A DNA stretch of 64,000 nucleotides from Lachnospiraceae bacterium (GTDB lineage: Bacteria > Bacillota > Clostridia > Lachnospirales > Lachnospiraceae). The notes beneath the pieces are model-generated. The model was not told the DNA's origin. It ran no database searches and saw nothing but the letters and a program-made list of their open reading frames with translations. Shown piece by piece: positions 1-7,878 of this stretch; position 1 is the stretch's first letter, and each line of letters opens with the position of its first letter. The stretch covers positions 184,196 through 248,195 of the forward strand of contig JAFUXA010000014.1 in NCBI GenBank assembly GCA_017470985.1, written 5' to 3'. A program made the position numbers and the translations under genes.

Positions 1-337
1 ACTCAGCTTTCCCTGAAGCAATGTCTCTATTTATTATAGATAACTCACTAGAATCCAGCTGCGCACTAAATATCTCTTCAAGAGACTCCACTTTGTGAAA
101 GGAATCCTCCAAGGCCTTGTTTAAGACCTTCTCATCCTCACCATATAAAGTTATAGACATGACGGTGTCAAAATGTATCTCTGTTCCTGTCACAGTCTTA
201 GTTTCTTTCGAACCGGCTAAATCTGCTAAATCGCATCCAGATAAAGTAATAATAGTAAGCATCAATATAATGCTAAGAATCGATTTCTTATAATATTTGC
301 TATTGATTCTTCTCAAAACATTTAATAAATATCTCAC
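1..337 (-). CDS. apbE: FAD:protein FMN transferase, ApbE family lipoprotein (partial, C-terminus outside window)
   Basis: The first 112 codons of a gene that runs off the left edge. The N-terminus has basic residues, a hydrophobic stretch and a lipobox ending LSGC at about residues 33-36, so it should be a lipoprotein anchored outside the membrane. After a short linker come the ApbE-like strand FDTVMSITLYG and, further on, the SELSIINR segment; both resemble the start of flavin transferases that attach FMN to a threonine of target proteins such as RNF/NQR subunits. GTG is chosen as start because a GGAG lies 11 bases upstream. An in-frame GTG four codons earlier sits directly on the Shine-Dalgarno and is less likely. 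The identification rests on these short motifs; the FAD-binding and Mg-binding parts are outside the window. Confidence 0.72.
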   Translation of the reverse strand, partial: MRYLLNVLRRINSKYYKKSILSIILMLTIITLSGCDLADLAGSKETKTVTGTEIHFDTVMSITLYGEDEKVLNKALEDSFHKVESLEEIFSAQLDSSELSIINRDIASGKAE

Positions 338-379
338 AAAAATACTCACTCCGTATCATTTTAATTCAATGCACTGGTA

Positions 380-408
380 ATTGTATCATTACTCACAGTA
401 ATTGTCAC
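380..408 (-). promoter_or_regulatory. sigma-A promoter for the ApbE-family gene
   Basis: Read on the minus strand, GTGACA (403-408) and TACAAT (380-385) are separated by exactly 17 bases, about 43 bases upstream of the GTG start. The -35 region overlaps a direct repeat, ATTACTGTGA, present twice with a 12-base period (393-402 and 405-414), which may be a regulator site. Confidence 0.55.
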
Positions 409-483
409 AGTAATGTTATATGAATAGAACAAACAAGCTGTTTTTTTGATTTTCAAGCTTTTTTTAACAAAGGAAATCAAAAA

Positions 484-520
484 GTAAAAACCGTCATCCA
501 AAGTTTCCTCTAGATGACGG
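484..520 (-). terminator. intrinsic terminator after tsf
   Basis: Inverted repeat CCGTCATC (491-498) with GATGACGG (513-520). On the minus strand the stem is followed by a T-rich run. It lies about 45 bases past the tsf stop codon and closes the rpsB-tsf unit. Confidence 0.85.
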
Positions 521-566
521 TAAAACATATTTAATATCAAATTACTGTTTTATAATAATCAGCCTA

Positions 567-1475
567 TTACTGACCCATCTGCTTTGCAACTTCTTCTGCA
601 AAGTTCTCTTCCTTCTTCTCCATGCCTTCGCCTACTTCGAAACGAACCATCTCTGTAATCTTAATGTCAGAAGATACAGACTCAAGATACTTAGCAACGC
701 TCTGCTTTCCATCCTCAGCCTTTACATATACCTGATCCATAAGAACTACATCCTTAAGCATCTTGTTGATACGACCCTTGATGATACCGTCCTTTACCTT
801 ATCAGGCTTAGAAGCTTCCTTAGGATCATTCTCCATCTGAGCCTTCAAAATCTCCGTCTCATGATCGATGTAAGACTGCTCTACATCTGTATCATAGATG
901 TACTTTGGATTCAAAGCTGCAATCTGCATTGCAACATTTGTAAGAGCCTCTTTTGCAGCATCATCAGATGCACCCTCTGCAGCAACAAGAACACCAATTC
1001 TACCGCCACCGTGTACATAAGATACTACAACATCTCCAGAAACCTTCTTGAAACGACGAACAGATAACTTCTCGCCGATTGTAGCTGTCTTCTCAACAAG
1101 CTCATCCTTCAAACCGTTAAGATCAAGAAGAGCTTCAACATCCTCTCCGTCTACACCACCATTAAGTGATGAAGCAAGAGCCTGATCTGCAACAGACTGA
1201 ACAAAGTTCTGGAATGTCTCATTCTTTGCAACGAAATCTGTCTCAGAGTTAACTTCAACAACACATGCTGTGTTGCCATCTAATGCGATACGTGTGATTC
1301 CTTCAGCTGCAATTCTGCTAGCCTTCTTCTCAGCCTTAGCCTGTCCGTTCTTTCTCAAGAACTCAACTGCTGCATCCATATCACCATCTGTCTCGCCAAG
1401 AGCCTTCTTACAGTCCATCATACCAGCGCCTGTAAGCTCACGTAATTCTTTTACCATAGCTGCTGTAATAGCCAT
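567..1475 (-). CDS. tsf: Translation elongation factor Ts
   Basis: Guanine nucleotide exchange factor that reloads EF-Tu with GTP during translation elongation; cytoplasmic. The 302-residue protein begins with the UBA-like domain that binds EF-Tu (residues 1 to about 50, containing LRELTGAGMMDCKKAL) and carries the signature TDFVAKN at about 79-85, followed by the core EF-Ts domains. Length is normal for the family. The start is set at MAITAAMVK because a GGAGGA Shine-Dalgarno sits just before it; seven extra in-frame codons upstream overlap that site. It follows rpsB in the usual bacterial order and is probably co-transcribed with it, since no promoter or effective terminator is evident between the two. 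Confidence 0.97.
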   Translation of the reverse strand: MAITAAMVKELRELTGAGMMDCKKALGETDGDMDAAVEFLRKNGQAKAEKKASRIAAEGITRIALDGNTACVVEVNSETDFVAKNETFQNFVQSVADQALASSLNGGVDGEDVEALLDLNGLKDELVEKTATIGEKLSVRRFKKVSGDVVVSYVHGGGRIGVLVAAEGASDDAAKEALTNVAMQIAALNPKYIYDTDVEQSYIDHETEILKAQMENDPKEASKPDKVKDGIIKGRINKMLKDVVLMDQVYVKAEDGKQSVAKYLESVSSDIKITEMVRFEVGEGMEKKEENFAEEVAKQMGQ

Positions 1476-1509
1476 TTTACATTCCTCCAATATCATAATT
1501 TCAAGTTAT

Positions 1510-1540
1510 ACCTCGCCTATGCAAAAGCTATAGACGAGGT
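1510..1540 (-). other. Stem-loop between rpsB and tsf
   Basis: Arms ACCTCG (1510-1515) and CGAGGT (1535-1540), extended to about 11 pairs with one wobble on the minus-strand transcript. It is not followed by a T run in the operon direction, so read-through, RNA processing or stabilisation is more likely than termination. Confidence 0.5.
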
Positions 1541-1571
1541 TTTTATATTAAACAATATGTGACAAATAGAA

Positions 1572-2303
1572 TTATGCCTCTTCTGTCTCTTCAACTTCCT
1601 CAGCTGTCTCAGCCTCAACAGTTCCCTGCTTAGCCTCGATAACAGCATCTGCCATTGTACCAACAATAAGCTTAACTGCACGGATAGCATCATCATTTCC
1701 TGGGATAACATAATCTAATTCATCTGGATCGCAGTTTGTATCAGAGATTCCGATAAGAGGAATTCCAAGTGCATGTGCCTCCTGTACGCAGATTCTCTCC
1801 TTCTTAGGATCTACGATAAAGATAGCATCAGGAATTCTACCCATCTCCTTGATACCACCAAGGTTCTTTGTAAGCTTCTCAAGCTCTTTCTTAAGCTTGA
1901 TAACTTCCTTCTTAGGAAGAACATCAAAGATTCCGTCCTCTTCCATCTTCTCAATTTCCTTGAGACGAGCAATTCTAGACTCGATTGTCTTGAAGTTTGT
2001 AAGCATACCTCCAAGCCATCTCTCGTTTACATAGAACATTCCACAACGCTCAGCTTCCTGCTTGATAGCATCCTGTGCCTGCTTCTTTGTTCCAACAAAA
2101 AGGATGATACCACCCTGCTCAGCAATATCAAATACTGCATCATAAGCCTCGTCAACCTTACCTACAGACTTCTGAAGATCGATGATATGGATACCATTTC
2201 TCTCTGTGTAGATGTAAGGAGCCATTTTAGGGTTCCATCTTCTTGTCTGATGTCCAAAATGAACACCTGCCTCAAGTAACTGCTTCATTGAAATAACACT
2301 CAT
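1572..2303 (-). CDS. rpsB: 30S ribosomal protein S2
   Basis: Structural protein of the small ribosomal subunit, needed for S1/mRNA docking. The N-terminal motifs [19 protein letters not shown] and [14 protein letters not shown] are classic S2, and the mid region [11 protein letters not shown] and the C-terminal [14 protein letters not shown] are also conserved. Start is at MSVISMKQ, preceded by AGGAGG; 57 further in-frame codons upstream lie in the leader and are not coding. The 243-residue length is normal, with an acidic C-terminal tail ([14 protein letters not shown]). It is transcribed from its own promoter (2416-2444) through a structured leader and is followed by tsf. Confidence 0.97.
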   Translation of the reverse strand: MSVISMKQLLEAGVHFGHQTRRWNPKMAPYIYTERNGIHIIDLQKSVGKVDEAYDAVFDIAEQGGIILFVGTKKQAQDAIKQEAERCGMFYVNERWLGGMLTNFKTIESRIARLKEIEKMEEDGIFDVLPKKEVIKLKKELEKLTKNLGGIKEMGRIPDAIFIVDPKKERICVQEAHALGIPLIGISDTNCDPDELDYVIPGNDDAIRAVKLIVGTMADAVIEAKQGTVEAETAEEVEETEEA

Positions 2304-2340
2304 TTTCTTTACCTCCTGGTTATTCACTTCCACATATATC

Positions 2341-2383
2341 ATTTTCTCGCCAAACCCGTATTTACAGGCACCAAAGCGAAAAT
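2341..2383 (-). ncRNA. Possible structured 5' leader of rpsB
   Basis: On the minus-strand transcript an outer stem pairs ATTTTCGC (rc of 2376-2383) with GCGAGAAAAT (rc of 2341-2350), with a two-base bulge. Inside it a second stem, CCTGT/ACGGG (2364-2368 and 2355-2359), closes a four-base loop. The nested structure lies about 40 bases before the rpsB start codon. Such leaders often serve autogenous control by ribosomal proteins. No known family was matched, so the regulatory role is inference. Confidence 0.4.
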
Positions 2384-2415
2384 CAATATGTGTGATTAAT
2401 TTTAAGCCGTCTGCT

Positions 2416-2444
2416 ATTATATCACAGCAAACGGCTTCTATCAA
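2416..2444 (-). promoter_or_regulatory. sigma-A promoter for rpsB-tsf
   Basis: TTGATA (rc of 2439-2444) and a perfect TATAAT (rc of 2416-2421) lie 17 bases apart on the minus strand, giving a leader of about 105 bases before rpsB. The -10 hexamer sits in the loop of an 11-pair inverted repeat (about 2404-2437) with one mismatch. That repeat has no T tract on the minus strand, so it does not look like a terminator for the upstream flagellar operon. Confidence 0.75.
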
Positions 2445-2492
2445 GCATTTTATTTTATTATAAGCCCACATCAACCCATTTCTATCAATGAA

Positions 2493-3029
2493 TTATTTTC
2501 CCATAAGGGCATTGGCTATTTCATCAAAAGTTGATCCTTTGGTAATTGTATAAGTTCCTGGCTGCAAGAAATTGTCATCATTGCTCAAAGTCAGAAATTT
2601 ATCAAAGGCTTCCGCATTATCAACTATACCCTGCTCCTGCAGATGGTTGGAAATAATTGAAGATGTCTCCCCGCGAGAAATGGTAAATTCAACAGTCTCC
2701 GCTAGCGCACCATCCACATTAGTATCAGTTCCATTAGCATTAGCATCCGTAGCATTAACATCTGTAGCATTAGCATCTGTTCCAGTGGCATTGTCTGTGG
2801 CATTAGCCTGAGCTGCGGCATCATCCTCAGAATTCTTGTCATCCTCGGATTCCATCTTGTCAGCTATGGTTCCCTTTTCCTCCGGATATACCATTCCCAG
2901 CTTCTTCGCTTCGGATTCAATCTGAGCCTTTGACATGGATGTTGTGGAAAATGCAGAGGAAATCATCCAGATTATACTTATTATAATAAGAGCAATTCCT
3001 GCTCCTCTAAGATAATATTTCAATTTCAT
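2493..3029 (-). CDS. Membrane protein with an MltG-N/LysM-like domain, last gene of the flagellar operon
   Basis: 178 residues. A short basic N-terminus and one membrane helix (about 10-28) are followed by an acidic, low-complexity linker with imperfect five-residue repeats of the N-A-T-D-A type (about 75-105). The C-terminal domain (about 110-178; FTISRGETSSIISNHLQEQGIV, FLQPGTYTITKGS, FDEIANALMG) looks like the LysM-like subdomain of endolytic transglycosylase MltG (YceG). The catalytic MltG domain is absent, so it should bind or sit near peptidoglycan rather than cut glycans. It overlaps the upstream gene by four bases, so the two are probably translationally coupled. A role in local cell-wall handling around the motor is inference from its place at the operon end. 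Confidence 0.7.
   Translation of the reverse strand: MKLKYYLRGAGIALIIISIIWMISSAFSTTSMSKAQIESEAKKLGMVYPEEKGTIADKMESEDDKNSEDDAAAQANATDNATGTDANATDVNATDANANGTDTNVDGALAETVEFTISRGETSSIISNHLQEQGIVDNAEAFDKFLTLSNDDNFLQPGTYTITKGSTFDEIANALMGK
2731..2810. repeat. Imperfect 15-base tandem repeats inside the MltG-N-like gene
   Basis: About four to five degenerate copies of a 15-base unit (type GTAGCATTAGCATCT on the plus strand) encode the Asn/Ala/Thr/Asp linker. The unit length is a multiple of three, so copy-number changes would keep the frame. Confidence 0.6.
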
Positions 3030-3721
3030 GATTCCTTGCCTCCGTTGAACAGGCCTAATACCAGCTTAACCTCTCCAAGGCCTTTGCCCATTTGCTTTGC
3101 AATTTCAATCTCGCTTAAACCTTCGTTATAAAGTTTGATTATCTCATCATTTCTATTGCCTTCACCAGCATGCTCATTTTCATTATAAGCTTCAAACTCA
3201 TCCTGCAAGCTTGATTCATCTTCACTGATACCCAAGTCCTGAGGCATCTCCAATTCAACTGCCTTCTGAGACAAGGCCTCTACCTGCTCTATTTTGTCAT
3301 CAATCGAAGCTTCCATCTGAGTCACAGCTGATTGCATAAGACCTAATTCCTTGGTCAAATCAGTAACTTTTTGCTGCTTCTCATTAAGCATCTCGTACAT
3401 AAACATAATCTCATTGTGAGATTTATTCATTGAATCCAATACTGTGTCAGAATACTCACTTATGGACATGATTTTATTATTAAGTTCTTTGTCTGTCTCT
3501 ACTGCAAAGTTCTCAATTTTCTCATCAATTTTCTCTTTAGAAAGTTCCTCCAGTTTGGATTCTGCAGCCTTAATCTCTTTCTCCAACAATATTTTGATTT
3601 CTTTTTCACTAAGCTTCTGTATTTCCTGAACATCAGAAGAAGACAGTTTCTCCGAAACGAAGAAACTGCCAACAAGAAATACAATACCAATTACTAAAAG
3701 CGAAATCTGTAATCCGGTCAT
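3026..3721 (-). CDS. Flagellar-operon membrane coiled-coil protein (DUF6115-like)
   Basis: 231 residues. One N-terminal membrane helix (about 5-23) is followed by a long charged heptad-rich region (about 30-160), an acidic linker and a small C-terminal helix-turn-helix-like module (about 192-225: EIIKLYNEGLSEIEIAKQMGKG, EVKLVLGLF). The architecture matches proteins labelled DUF6115 that end flagellar operons in Lachnospiraceae; that label is from memory. The terminal module resembles the small helical motifs used for DNA or protein contact, but membrane anchoring argues against a simple transcription factor. Start ATG follows AAGGAG. The function is not known; position between fapA-like and mltG-like genes suggests a motility or envelope accessory role. 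Confidence 0.65.
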   Translation of the reverse strand: MTGLQISLLVIGIVFLVGSFFVSEKLSSSDVQEIQKLSEKEIKILLEKEIKAAESKLEELSKEKIDEKIENFAVETDKELNNKIMSISEYSDTVLDSMNKSHNEIMFMYEMLNEKQQKVTDLTKELGLMQSAVTQMEASIDDKIEQVEALSQKAVELEMPQDLGISEDESSLQDEFEAYNENEHAGEGNRNDEIIKLYNEGLSEIEIAKQMGKGLGEVKLVLGLFNGGKES

Positions 3722-3731
3722 GTTATTCTCC

Positions 3732-4058
3732 TTAAATTTTCATGTCAAATGGGACATGTTCTCCCTTTACCAAAACCTGTCCATCTGAACTTTCCTTTTT
3801 CTTCTTTATAACCTTCTTTTTCTTTTTGTTAGGCTGATAACCACTTCCATCGCCCTCACGATTATCATAATTATATTGTTCAGCCTCCACATCATCCTTT
3901 GTCTTCACTGAGTTTGCAGCATGTTCTTCTTCCTGTCGAACTTCCGCAGTTACCTGTTGCTGTTGAAGGGCACCTTTCTCCCCTTCATTTGCAGTAGCTC
4001 TGGTAGCCTCAGCAGTATTCTGCAACATTGCATTAAATTCCAAAGGTCTTATAGTCAT
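3732..4058 (-). CDS. Small charged flagellar-operon protein of unknown function
   Basis: 108 residues, preceded by a strong AGGAGG. The N-terminus, MTIRPLEFNAMLQ, looks conserved-protein-like. The centre is Gln/Glu-rich and helical, and a strongly basic patch (KKKKKVIKKKKE at about 77-88) precedes the last 20 residues. There is no signal peptide or membrane helix. I do not recognise a family with confidence. Tight spacing (12 bases from the FapA-like gene upstream) supports a real translated gene. The lysine patch could contact nucleic acid, acidic protein or membrane lipid; that is speculation. Confidence 0.6.
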   Translation of the reverse strand: MTIRPLEFNAMLQNTAEATRATANEGEKGALQQQQVTAEVRQEEEHAANSVKTKDDVEAEQYNYDNREGDGSGYQPNKKKKKVIKKKKESSDGQVLVKGEHVPFDMKI

Positions 4059-4069
4059 AAGATTACCTC

Positions 4070-5668
4070 CTACAGAGAATTATATACAATTTCTCCATTT
4101 TTCTTCTCAAGCATACAATAAGACCTCTTGTCCTTAACAATAATTTCTGTTCCGGAAATTGAAACTACAGTTCCAGGATATATGTCTCTACGGACAGAAA
4201 CCTTGGCATGCTTGCTATTTAATATTTCCTGGCGTAATTCTTCTAACTCACTCTCACCCGTGGTCAATTCATTATTCATATTCTCAAGCTGCGCTCTTAA
4301 AATCTTAACAGCTTCAATCTGTTTATCATCCAACTTAGCTCCAGACTTAAGCAATCCTTCATATTTATCATATAAAGCTCGCATCTTGGTAATATTAGCC
4401 TTTAGCTCATCTACTTTGGCTTGCAACTTGGTAAAATGCTCTTTTTTCTCTGGTTGAACTCCAACCTCAATTGTTGTTTTTCCACCCATTTCTGATCCAA
4501 TACTATTTGCCTCAACCTTGCCTATAGCTTTGATTGTTCCACCATTTATGGATCCTTTTTTCTCAGCAACAATAACATCTCCACCTGAAGTGACATTACT
4601 ATATATAAGAGAACCAGATTCAACAAATCCCCCTGCAAACACAGTAGCATTTTCTATATATTTCGCAATAATATTTCCGCCTGCTTCAATAACGCCTTTT
4701 TGCATACCCTGTATGCCGCATTTCACTATAACATTGCCGTCGGCATGAATCAAGCAATCTTCCACACTACCCTCGACTTCTATATTGCCATGAGCAATTA
4801 CTTTGAAGCCACCTCTCACGCTGCCTCGAACATGGACATTGCCATTATATTCAATATCACCAGTAGAATTATCCACATCTGCCGGAACCTCATACACATC
4901 TGCCACAAAGACCTTGCCACCTGTAAGAGTAACATGTCCTGTCACATCAGAATAAATATTTAACCCATCTTCAGATATAGATATATTTCTACCATATTCT
5001 AACTTCTTTGGCTTTACACTTCTAGGAGGTGTCACCTTGCCAAACACATCTGAACCCGGCTCTCCCGGAACCATTGGATGTAAAGTAGCAAGCAAATCTC
5101 CTGCATTCACATGTGAAATAGTATCAAGAGAATGATAATCAACTGAACCATCCTCATTATGCTTAGGTTTTAAATTTGGATTGGTATTAAAGAAATACTC
5201 AATCCTTGCATCACTGCCATGAACAGGCTGACGCCCTTCTGCAAAGACAAGAGGTGTCTCATATACATGGTTATCAAGAAATTCATTTATCAAATCTTCA
5301 TTAATACCATATTTGATTCCCTTGCTCTTCAACTCATGCATGATATCATTAATATCCAGCTTATTGCCCTTCGAAGATGGTGCATGAAATATACATGTTA
5401 TCTTCATCTTATCCAATGAACATATCATATCCATAGATTCAATGAATTCCAATCCATCTCCATCAGATAAGTTTATCTGACAATCTACACCACTAAATAC
5501 TGCATCACTTAAATCTTTTTCTGACCCCACTTTTATACCTTTTTGGTTTAAAAAAGACGTCAGTTCCTTGTAAGAAACTGGCGCCCCTCCTTCCTTCGGG
5601 GCAAAAATATTACAGACAGCAGTCTTCCCCATCCAGCTAATTTGAAAGTATCCGTTTTTTTGCTCCAT
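4070..5668 (-). CDS. FapA-type flagellar assembly protein A (DUF342)
   Basis: 532 residues. The N-terminal third is a mixed region (to about 170). It is followed by a long right-handed beta-helix built from short glycine-rich rungs (about 215-385; for example GNVHVRGSVRGGFKVIAHG, GNIIAKYIENATVFAGG). Next come a coiled coil (about 395-470) and a small C-terminal beta domain. This is the layout of the DUF342/FapA family, which in Vibrio helps place the polar flagellar assembly factor; the function in Firmicutes is less defined. The gene lies directly after the sigma-28 gene in the flagellar operon, with a 12-base gap, as in related Clostridia. Family assignment is strong; a role in flagellar placement or assembly is inferred. 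Confidence 0.82.
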   Translation of the reverse strand: MEQKNGYFQISWMGKTAVCNIFAPKEGGAPVSYKELTSFLNQKGIKVGSEKDLSDAVFSGVDCQINLSDGDGLEFIESMDMICSLDKMKITCIFHAPSSKGNKLDINDIMHELKSKGIKYGINEDLINEFLDNHVYETPLVFAEGRQPVHGSDARIEYFFNTNPNLKPKHNEDGSVDYHSLDTISHVNAGDLLATLHPMVPGEPGSDVFGKVTPPRSVKPKKLEYGRNISISEDGLNIYSDVTGHVTLTGGKVFVADVYEVPADVDNSTGDIEYNGNVHVRGSVRGGFKVIAHGNIEVEGSVEDCLIHADGNVIVKCGIQGMQKGVIEAGGNIIAKYIENATVFAGGFVESGSLIYSNVTSGGDVIVAEKKGSINGGTIKAIGKVEANSIGSEMGGKTTIEVGVQPEKKEHFTKLQAKVDELKANITKMRALYDKYEGLLKSGAKLDDKQIEAVKILRAQLENMNNELTTGESELEELRQEILNSKHAKVSVRRDIYPGTVVSISGTEIIVKDKRSYCMLEKKNGEIVYNSL

Positions 5669-5680
5669 GTCTTCTCCTTG

Positions 5681-6448
5681 TTATTCATTTGTAAGAATGT
5701 CTAAGTAATCCCCCAAATGCTTGCGCATTTTTACTATAGCCTTAGTATGCAATTGTGAAACACGAGATTCAGAAACATCCAAGACTTTGCTAATCTCTTT
5801 TAATGTCATATCTTCATAATAATACATTAATACAACCTGCTTTTCTTTCTCTGTAAGCTTCTCAAGAGTTTCAGCCAGCATTTGTTTCAACTCCTGCTGA
5901 GAAATCATATCTTCAGGCTGTATAAAATGTGAATTGCGATGAGCATCCATAACAGGTTCGGCTCCCTGTTCTACATACTCATTTAAAGAAACAACATTTG
6001 TAACTTTTAATTGAGATTGCCAATCCAGTAATTCATCCCCGGATAACCCCAATTCCTCTGCAATCTCTTCATCAGAGGCTGTCTTGCCGGTACGCATCTC
6101 AATATTTTTGATTGCTTCGTCAATCTGCTTCTGTTTCTGTCTAACCGTCCTTGGAATCCAGTCCATCTTTCGAATCTGATCCAGAATAGAACCACGAATT
6201 CGAAAACTAGCATAGGTCTCAAACTTTACATCTTTCGCAAGTTCATACTTATCAATTGCATCAATAAGACCAAAAATACCATAGCTACACAAATCATCAT
6301 ATTCGACATTTTTCCCCAAATACATGCTCAGTCGACCTGCAACCACTTTCACGAGAGGTGCATATTCTATGATAATCTGTTCTCTTAATTCCGGAGTTGG
6401 TTTTTTTCGATAGGAATCCCAAAGTTTATCTTTGTCAACCGTTTTCAT
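5681..6448 (-). CDS. fliA: RNA polymerase sigma factor FliA/SigD (sigma-28)
   Basis: 255 residues, the usual length for FliA/WhiG-family sigma factors that transcribe late motility genes (flagellin, receptors, anti-sigma factor). Region 2 is clear (VEYDDLCSYGIFGLIDAIDKYE and the FETYASFRIRGSILDQIRKMDWIPR stretch), region 3 follows (about 110-150), and region 4 ends with the helix-turn-helix LKEISKVLDVSESRVSQLHTKA (about 213-236). Start ATG is preceded by GGAGGAG. It lies near the 3' end of the operon, so sigma-28 is made only once the structural genes are transcribed. No anti-sigma gene flgM is in this window. Confidence 0.95.
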   Translation of the reverse strand: MKTVDKDKLWDSYRKKPTPELREQIIIEYAPLVKVVAGRLSMYLGKNVEYDDLCSYGIFGLIDAIDKYELAKDVKFETYASFRIRGSILDQIRKMDWIPRTVRQKQKQIDEAIKNIEMRTGKTASDEEIAEELGLSGDELLDWQSQLKVTNVVSLNEYVEQGAEPVMDAHRNSHFIQPEDMISQQELKQMLAETLEKLTEKEKQVVLMYYYEDMTLKEISKVLDVSESRVSQLHTKAIVKMRKHLGDYLDILTNE

Positions 6449-6466
6449 CCTACTCCTCCGCCATTA

Positions 6467-6724
6467 TTATTCTTCTGTGTCCTCGGATATTACATCCTCA
6501 AGTTCACTTTCTTCATTTTCGTCGTCACCCTCTTCTTCTTCCATTACATTTATGGATTTATCGAGGACGACTTTAACTATACTACCCATGACGCCAAAAA
6601 TTATTACAGCGCACAAAAGTCTAGTAGTAAAAACTGTAAAAGATACATGTTGTAAAATAGATGCAACACATGAAACCAACGCTGCAATCAATGTAATAAT
6701 AATCGGTATCGGTTTTGTGTTCAT
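6467..6724 (-). CDS. Small membrane protein with acidic tail
   Basis: 85 residues: two hydrophobic helices (about 5-25 and 30-55) followed by a strongly acidic cytoplasmic-type tail of about 28 residues. Start ATG has an AGGAG about 12 bases upstream. No family recognised. It sits between cheD and fliA with short gaps of 8 and 18 bases, so it is a genuine operon member; similar short membrane proteins occur at this place in relatives. Confidence 0.6.
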   Translation of the reverse strand: MNTKPIPIIITLIAALVSCVASILQHVSFTVFTTRLLCAVIIFGVMGSIVKVVLDKSINVMEEEEGDDENEESELEDVISEDTEE

Positions 6725-6732
6725 AACTATTC

Positions 6733-7221
6733 TTATATCTCCTTTACGTCCTTGCCTACAGCCTTAATAAGATAAACTCCTGTCTCGCTATATAATTCAA
6801 CTGTACGACCATAGTTTAGTCCTGTGTCTTCAGCTTTCAGAGGAATTCCCAATTGCTTAAGTTTCTCCTTTGAAGCCTTAGCATTCTTTTCGCCAATATT
6901 AATACCACTGCCACTGCCATTGCTCATTTCAAACATTTTGGCACCGCCAGCAATTTTGGCAACTAATTTTGACTTGTTTGCTCCTGCTTTCAACATGTCG
7001 TCATATAATTTCTGTATTCCGGTATCTGCAAATTTAGCAATATTAGAATTATTTCTTATCTGAGTGCTATCCGGAAGCATTATATGAGCCAGCCCACTGA
7101 TTTTGGTAGTAGGATCATATAAAGCAATACCTATACATGATCCCAAACCAATTGTTGTTAATACATCAGGGGCTTTACATATTTTTAAATCAGCCATTCC
7201 AACCTTTATTACTTGTCCCAT
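6733..7221 (-). CDS. cheD: Chemoreceptor glutamine deamidase CheD
   Basis: 162 residues. CheD deamidates glutamines in chemoreceptors and, in Bacillus-type systems, also exchanges between receptors and CheC as a feedback loop. The catalytic Cys is visible at residue 29 (GLGSCIGI) and the His at 46 (GLAHIMLP), with Thr at 23, matching the triad known from Thermotoga CheD. The gene directly follows cheC, its binding partner. Confidence 0.95.
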   Translation of the reverse strand: MGQVIKVGMADLKICKAPDVLTTIGLGSCIGIALYDPTTKISGLAHIMLPDSTQIRNNSNIAKFADTGIQKLYDDMLKAGANKSKLVAKIAGGAKMFEMSNGSGSGINIGEKNAKASKEKLKQLGIPLKAEDTGLNYGRTVELYSETGVYLIKAVGKDVKEI

Positions 7222-7233
7222 AATTTGCCCCTA

Positions 7234-7848
7234 TCACAATGATAATCCCAATGAAGTTAATATTTTCTCATACGAATCTTCTTCTGGCATAAGGATGAAA
7301 TATCCATTAATTGCCAATTCATCACTAAACTCAGTCTTAATCATAAGTGCATTATCACCCATCATACCGAACTGAATAGCTGGCACACTCAAAATGGCTG
7401 CAGCCATATCAACTGATACAAATGGTATTGTTGGTGTAATAACCAGATTTGTAAGTCCTGATAGCGCTGAAAGATAAGATCCAGCAATAATATTACCAAT
7501 TTCTTTTACAGCAGATAAATCCATCTCGTCAAAAGGCTCGTTGTAATCAGCCGGTCTCATCATAAGTCTGTTGATAATATGATGAGCTGAATCCATATCC
7601 ATCAAAAACATCATACTGCCTTCAATGTCGCTTTCAACACCCAACATAATACCTACAATAACCTCATCCTCAGCTCCCATAGACTCTCCAATTTTCTCAA
7701 CCGGAAGGAACTGTACCTCAGGTACACTCATGTCTATCTTCAATCCAAGCATATTTGCGATTGCAGATGTTGCATTACCTGCTCCAATATTACCAATTTC
7801 CTTAAGTACATCAATGTACTTCTCATTTACTTCTTCTAAACTAAGCAT
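7234..7848 (-). CDS. cheC: CheY-P phosphatase CheC
   Basis: 204 residues, two-fold repeated CheC fold. Both phosphatase signatures are present: Glu17/Asn20 (KEIGNIGAGN) and Glu116/Asn119 (KEIGNIIAGS), each followed by the helix and conserved proline. It removes phosphate from CheY-P, stimulated by CheD, to adapt the chemotactic response. Two functional half-sites suggest an active enzyme. It lies between cheW and cheD, as in Bacillus and other Clostridia. Confidence 0.95.
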   Translation of the reverse strand: MLSLEEVNEKYIDVLKEIGNIGAGNATSAIANMLGLKIDMSVPEVQFLPVEKIGESMGAEDEVIVGIMLGVESDIEGSMMFLMDMDSAHHIINRLMMRPADYNEPFDEMDLSAVKEIGNIIAGSYLSALSGLTNLVITPTIPFVSVDMAAAILSVPAIQFGMMGDNALMIKTEFSDELAINGYFILMPEEDSYEKILTSLGLSL

Positions 7849-7878
7849 ATATCCTCCTAGTCAGTAATTACAAATGCA

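Noticed and set aside
1510-1540. Hairpin between rpsB and tsf as a terminator
   Set aside because: No T run on the transcribed (minus) strand after the stem; tsf has no other promoter.
2731-2810. Short tandem repeats considered as a CRISPR remnant
   Set aside because: Repeats are contiguous, in frame and encode a low-complexity linker; no spacers.
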